A stretch of DNA of 8,844 nt from Clostridia bacterium (GTDB taxonomy: Bacteria; Bacillota_A; Clostridia; Oscillospirales; CAG-272): positions 1-8,844 of the forward strand of contig JAFTRT010000067.1 of the NCBI GenBank assembly GCA_017462145.1, read 5' to 3'. Positions 6,925-8,844 of the stretch are shown piece by piece. The first letter of the stretch is position 1, and every line of letters starts with the position of its first letter. Both the position numbers and the translations under genes were made by a program. Below the pieces are notes generated by a model that did not search any database, was not told where the DNA came from, and was given only the letters and a program-made list of their open reading frames with translations.

Positions 6925-6941
6925 GAACTTTCCTCTCTTTC

Positions 6942-6970
6942 TTGACAAGGTATGGGAATTGTGCTATAAT
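6942..6970 (+). promoter_or_regulatory. Perfect-consensus sigma-A promoter of the AraC/radical SAM pair
   Basis: TTGACA (6942-6947) and TATAAT (6965-6970) are separated by 17 bp, identical to the sigma-A consensus. Transcription would start near 6977, leaving about 115 bases before the regulator's ATG. A CAAGG/CCTTG inverted pair (6946-6950 with 6973-6977) brackets the -10 region and could bind a regulator. Confidence 0.8.
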
Positions 6971-6989
6971 TTCCTTGGGTTCTACTTTT

Positions 6990-7018
6990 ATTATACACAA
7001 TATCAGCGATGGGAGCAA
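6990..7018 (-). promoter_or_regulatory. Sigma-A promoter of the GH51 gene
   Basis: On the minus strand, TTGCTC (7018-7013) and TATAAT (6995-6990) are separated by 17 bp. The start would be near 6983, giving a leader of about 58 bases. It points toward the plus-strand promoter at 6942-6970, so each polymerase must cross the other's promoter. Confidence 0.7.
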
Positions 7019-7031
7019 TAGAAAATCCCAT
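7009..7031. promoter_or_regulatory. Possible operator, ATGGGA/TCCCAT inverted repeat
   Basis: ATGGGA (7009-7014) and TCCCAT (7026-7031) form a perfect six-base inverted repeat with an 11-bp spacer. The left half overlaps the -35 box of the GH51 promoter, a suitable place for repression or activation. AraC proteins more often bind direct repeats, so the assignment is tentative. Confidence 0.3.
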
Positions 7032-7093
7032 TCACTTTTTGATCAATTCTATTTTGAAAACACAAAAATCATACGATTGTGCAAGAGGGAAAC

Positions 7094-7915
7094 ATGAAGA
7101 TCAACACCTGTGACATCAATTTGGTTCACGATAAGACGTTTATCATCAACCGTCCCATGGGTTCGGGAGACAATTTGTTTATTTACACTCGCACACCGAT
7201 CATCTTGATCACGGACGGAAATATGAAACGCTATCCTGCCGAGACGACGGTGTTTTTCCGCAAGGGTCAGCCGCAGCATTTCATGGCGGCAGGCCATCTC
7301 TATGCGGATGATTTTATCCATTTTGATGCAAATGAGGAGGAAATGGCGTGGATCGATTCTCTTGGGATTCCTTCCGGCGTACCCTTTCCCGATCTGGATG
7401 CGTCGATTTTTTTGAATCTGCATCGGTACATTTGTGTGGAACGGCATTCCAAGACGGCTCACCGTGAAGAATCCATTAACCTTTTGTTGCGGTATTTTTT
7501 GATCAAATTGGCGCAGGCCATGGAGGAGGCGAAAGCCATTCCGTTGAACAGCTCTGCCAAAAATGCCATACGGGAGCTTCGGTATTCTCTATACACCAAC
7601 GTGGACCAAGCCTACACCATTGACGAGTTGGCGGCTAAGGTGGGACTGTCGGCTTCCTATTTTCAGGCGACCTATAAAAAAATGTTTGGTCGCTCCTGTA
7701 TGGATGATATCATTCATGCACGGATCGAGCGAGCCAAGGCACTTCTGTTACAGACCGATCTGCCCGTTTCTGCCGTTGCTCGTATGTGTGGCTATGAAAG
7801 CGATTCTCATTTTTCCCGTCAGTTCAAGAAGCACGTTCGGATGACCCCCGTTGCTTTTCGGGGACGAAAAGGAACTCAAGGAGGAGGCACTGATGTATTC
7901 CAGAGCATACGTTGA
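7094..7915 (+). CDS. AraC-family transcriptional regulator
   Basis: A 273-residue regulator. Residues about 20-90 look like the cupin-type sugar-sensing domain, with short beta strands and the FRKGQPQHF turn at 55-63. Two helix-turn-helix motifs follow: TIDELAAKVGLSASYFQATYK (175-195), then PVSAVARMCGYESDSHFSRQFKK (224-246), ending in the family P-x-x-FR motif (252-256). It would bind DNA and switch transcription in response to a small carbohydrate. Its likely target is the divergent GH51 gene, by position only. The ATG at 7094 follows GAGG five bases upstream; a GTG at 7079 is possible but has no better site. The last 23 bases overlap the radical SAM start, whose ribosome binding site lies inside this gene, so the pair is translationally coupled. 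Confidence 0.93.
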   Translation: MKINTCDINLVHDKTFIINRPMGSGDNLFIYTRTPIILITDGNMKRYPAETTVFFRKGQPQHFMAAGHLYADDFIHFDANEEEMAWIDSLGIPSGVPFPDLDASIFLNLHRYICVERHSKTAHREESINLLLRYFLIKLAQAMEEAKAIPLNSSAKNAIRELRYSLYTNVDQAYTIDELAAKVGLSASYFQATYKKMFGRSCMDDIIHARIERAKALLLQTDLPVSAVARMCGYESDSHFSRQFKKHVRMTPVAFRGRKGTQGGGTDVFQSIR

Positions 7916-8726
7916 GATCACCAATGGTTGCAATTTGCATTGTTCCTTTTGTCACGGGCACCACCGCACACCGAGGAGGATGTCGGAGACCGAGTTTTCC
8001 CACGTATTGCGTGCCCTTTGTCGGTTGCCGGAACAGCCCCGGTATCTGTATTTTCATTTGATGGGAGAGCCGATGACCCATCCGCTGCTGCCTCAATTCA
8101 TTCGTATGGGGGCGGAGAACGGTTTTTTGCCTGTGCTGACCACCAACGGAACGCTGTTGGCCGGGGGAGGCGAAGCACTGTTGGAAACGCCCCTGCGGAA
8201 AATCAGCATCTCCTTGCACAGCCTGGAGGAGGGCGGTGAGGAAGCGATGGTGGATTATTTGTCCAAGGTGGCGGCGTTCGGCGAGCGTGCCGCAGAGAGG
8301 GGGATCATCGTAGTGCTTCGCCTATGGAATTGCGGCTGTGACGGAGGGCAGAACGAAAGGATGTTGGCCTTTCTTCGCAAACGGCTGATGGGCGAGTGGG
8401 CGGAAAACACCAAGGGGATCCGCATTCGGGATAAGCTTCACGTGGAATGGGGGGATCGCTTCGCCTGGCCCGATGCCGAGGCAGAGGATGGAGGCGAGGA
8501 GGTCTTTTGCTACGGATTGCAGGACCATTTCGGTATTTTGGCAGACGGAACCGTGGTGCCTTGCTGTCTGGACAGTGAGGGGACGTTGGCCTTGGGCAAT
8601 GTGTTTCAACAGGAGCTTTCCGAAATTTTGATGTCGTCCAAAGCCGTTGCCATGCGAGATGGCTTTCGCCGCCGCCGTGCTGCGGAAGACCTCTGCCGCC
8701 GCTGTGGATATGCCAAGCGGTTTTGA
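7893..8726 (+). CDS. Radical SAM protein with twitch-like C-terminus
   Basis: A 277-residue protein. The S-adenosylmethionine cluster motif is CNLHCSFC (Cys13, Cys17, Cys20), followed by the SAM-binding HLMGEP (55-60, in the GGEP position) and TTNGTLL (83-89). The C-terminus has Cys206, then a G-x4-C ending at Cys224 (Cys225 adjacent), then C-x2-C at 268/271. This matches the first part of a SPASM domain, but the later cysteines are absent, so one auxiliary iron-sulfur cluster (a twitch arrangement) is expected. Such enzymes often modify peptides or act on small substrates; the substrate here is unknown. The ATG at 7893 has AGGAGG (7879-7884) eight bases upstream, far better than the TTG at 7851. 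It overlaps the AraC gene and shares its promoter. No precursor peptide gene is visible beside it. Confidence 0.9.
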   Translation: MYSRAYVEITNGCNLHCSFCHGHHRTPRRMSETEFSHVLRALCRLPEQPRYLYFHLMGEPMTHPLLPQFIRMGAENGFLPVLTTNGTLLAGGGEALLETPLRKISISLHSLEEGGEEAMVDYLSKVAAFGERAAERGIIVVLRLWNCGCDGGQNERMLAFLRKRLMGEWAENTKGIRIRDKLHVEWGDRFAWPDAEAEDGGEEVFCYGLQDHFGILADGTVVPCCLDSEGTLALGNVFQQELSEILMSSKAVAMRDGFRRRRAAEDLCRRCGYAKRF

Positions 8727-8727
8727 G

Positions 8728-8752
8728 AGGGATGCGGGGATGTGGGGATGCG
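8728..8752 (+). repeat. Short G-rich tandem repeat (GGGGATGY)
   Basis: Directly after the radical SAM stop, the unit GGGATG recurs about every eight bases (copies near 8729, 8736 and 8744), then gives way to a T-run at 8753-8758. Only three G-tracts are present, one short of a standard intramolecular quadruplex. Its role is unknown. Confidence 0.45.
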
Positions 8753-8755
8753 TTT

Positions 8756-8831
8756 TTTGGAACCTTTCTTGATAAGACATCCTCCGCTTCGCTTCGGGGC
8801 AAGTTTGCTACGCAAACATTGCGGTTCCAAA
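8756..8831. repeat. Palindromic intergenic element, 9-bp terminal inverted repeat
   Basis: TTTGGAACC (8756-8764) and GGTTCCAAA (8823-8831) are perfect inverted repeats enclosing a further hairpin, GCAAGTTTGC / GCAAACATTGC, with a TAC loop and one bulged A, and a partly self-complementary CCGCTTCGCTTCGG. It looks like a REP/MITE-type element. It lacks a trailing T-tract and is not a classical terminator, though the T-run before it could act together with an upstream fold. Confidence 0.5.
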
Positions 8832-8844
8832 CCTCCAAAGAACT

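Noticed and set aside
8756..8831. tRNA-like cloverleaf
   Set aside because: The outer stem and one hairpin give a superficial likeness, but there is no anticodon arm or T-loop consensus of correct size.
8305..8838. Minus-strand open frames opposite the radical SAM gene
   Set aside because: They overlap the CxxxCxxC-bearing gene completely and have Pro/Arg/Ser-rich, low-quality translations and no binding sites.

Overview
The window looks like chromosomal DNA from an uncultured gut-type member of the Firmicutes, class Clostridia. The basis is consensus sigma-A promoters (TTGACA/TATAAT with 17-bp spacers), strong GGAGG-type ribosome binding sites, short intergenic gaps closed by intrinsic terminators, TAA and TGA both used as stops, and a cytoplasmic GH51 arabinofuranosidase beside an AraC-type regulator. 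The assignment is inferred from gene style, not from a marker gene.

Left end (1-1880): an A+T-rich stretch that looks like the worn edge of a mobile element. It holds a broken coding remnant (1-183), a short TGGCAACA direct repeat (191-209) and a 112-bp imperfect palindrome (378-489). An orphan phage-tail-spike-like beta-helix gene (609-1808) follows and ends in a 21-bp perfect-stem bidirectional terminator.

Middle (1931-5400): three transport or membrane genes, each its own transcription unit. An APC-family amino-acid permease (minus strand) is divergent from a 74-aa TM2-like membrane protein. The latter has an almost ideal promoter and its own terminator. An NCS2/AzgA-type purine permease follows, behind a promoter and a leader that can fold into a long hairpin. 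A perfect-stem terminator is shared between the purine permease and the convergent GH51 gene.

Right end (5410-8844): a GH51 alpha-L-arabinofuranosidase (minus strand) faces an AraC-family regulator (plus strand). Their predicted promoters lie face to face within about 77 bp, so the two predicted start sites are only a few bases apart. The regulator overlaps by 23 bp a radical SAM gene with a shortened SPASM (twitch-like) C-terminus, so those two form a translationally coupled pair. The natural reading is a small sugar-use module: the regulator senses a sugar or oligosaccharide and controls the arabinofuranosidase, while the role of the radical SAM enzyme is open. The window closes with a short G-rich tandem repeat and a second palindromic intergenic element (8756-8831).

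The best candidates for something undescribed are the AraC/radical SAM coupled pair with its face-to-face promoter switch, the structured leader of the purine permease, and the two palindromic intergenic elements. None of these is proven by sequence alone.
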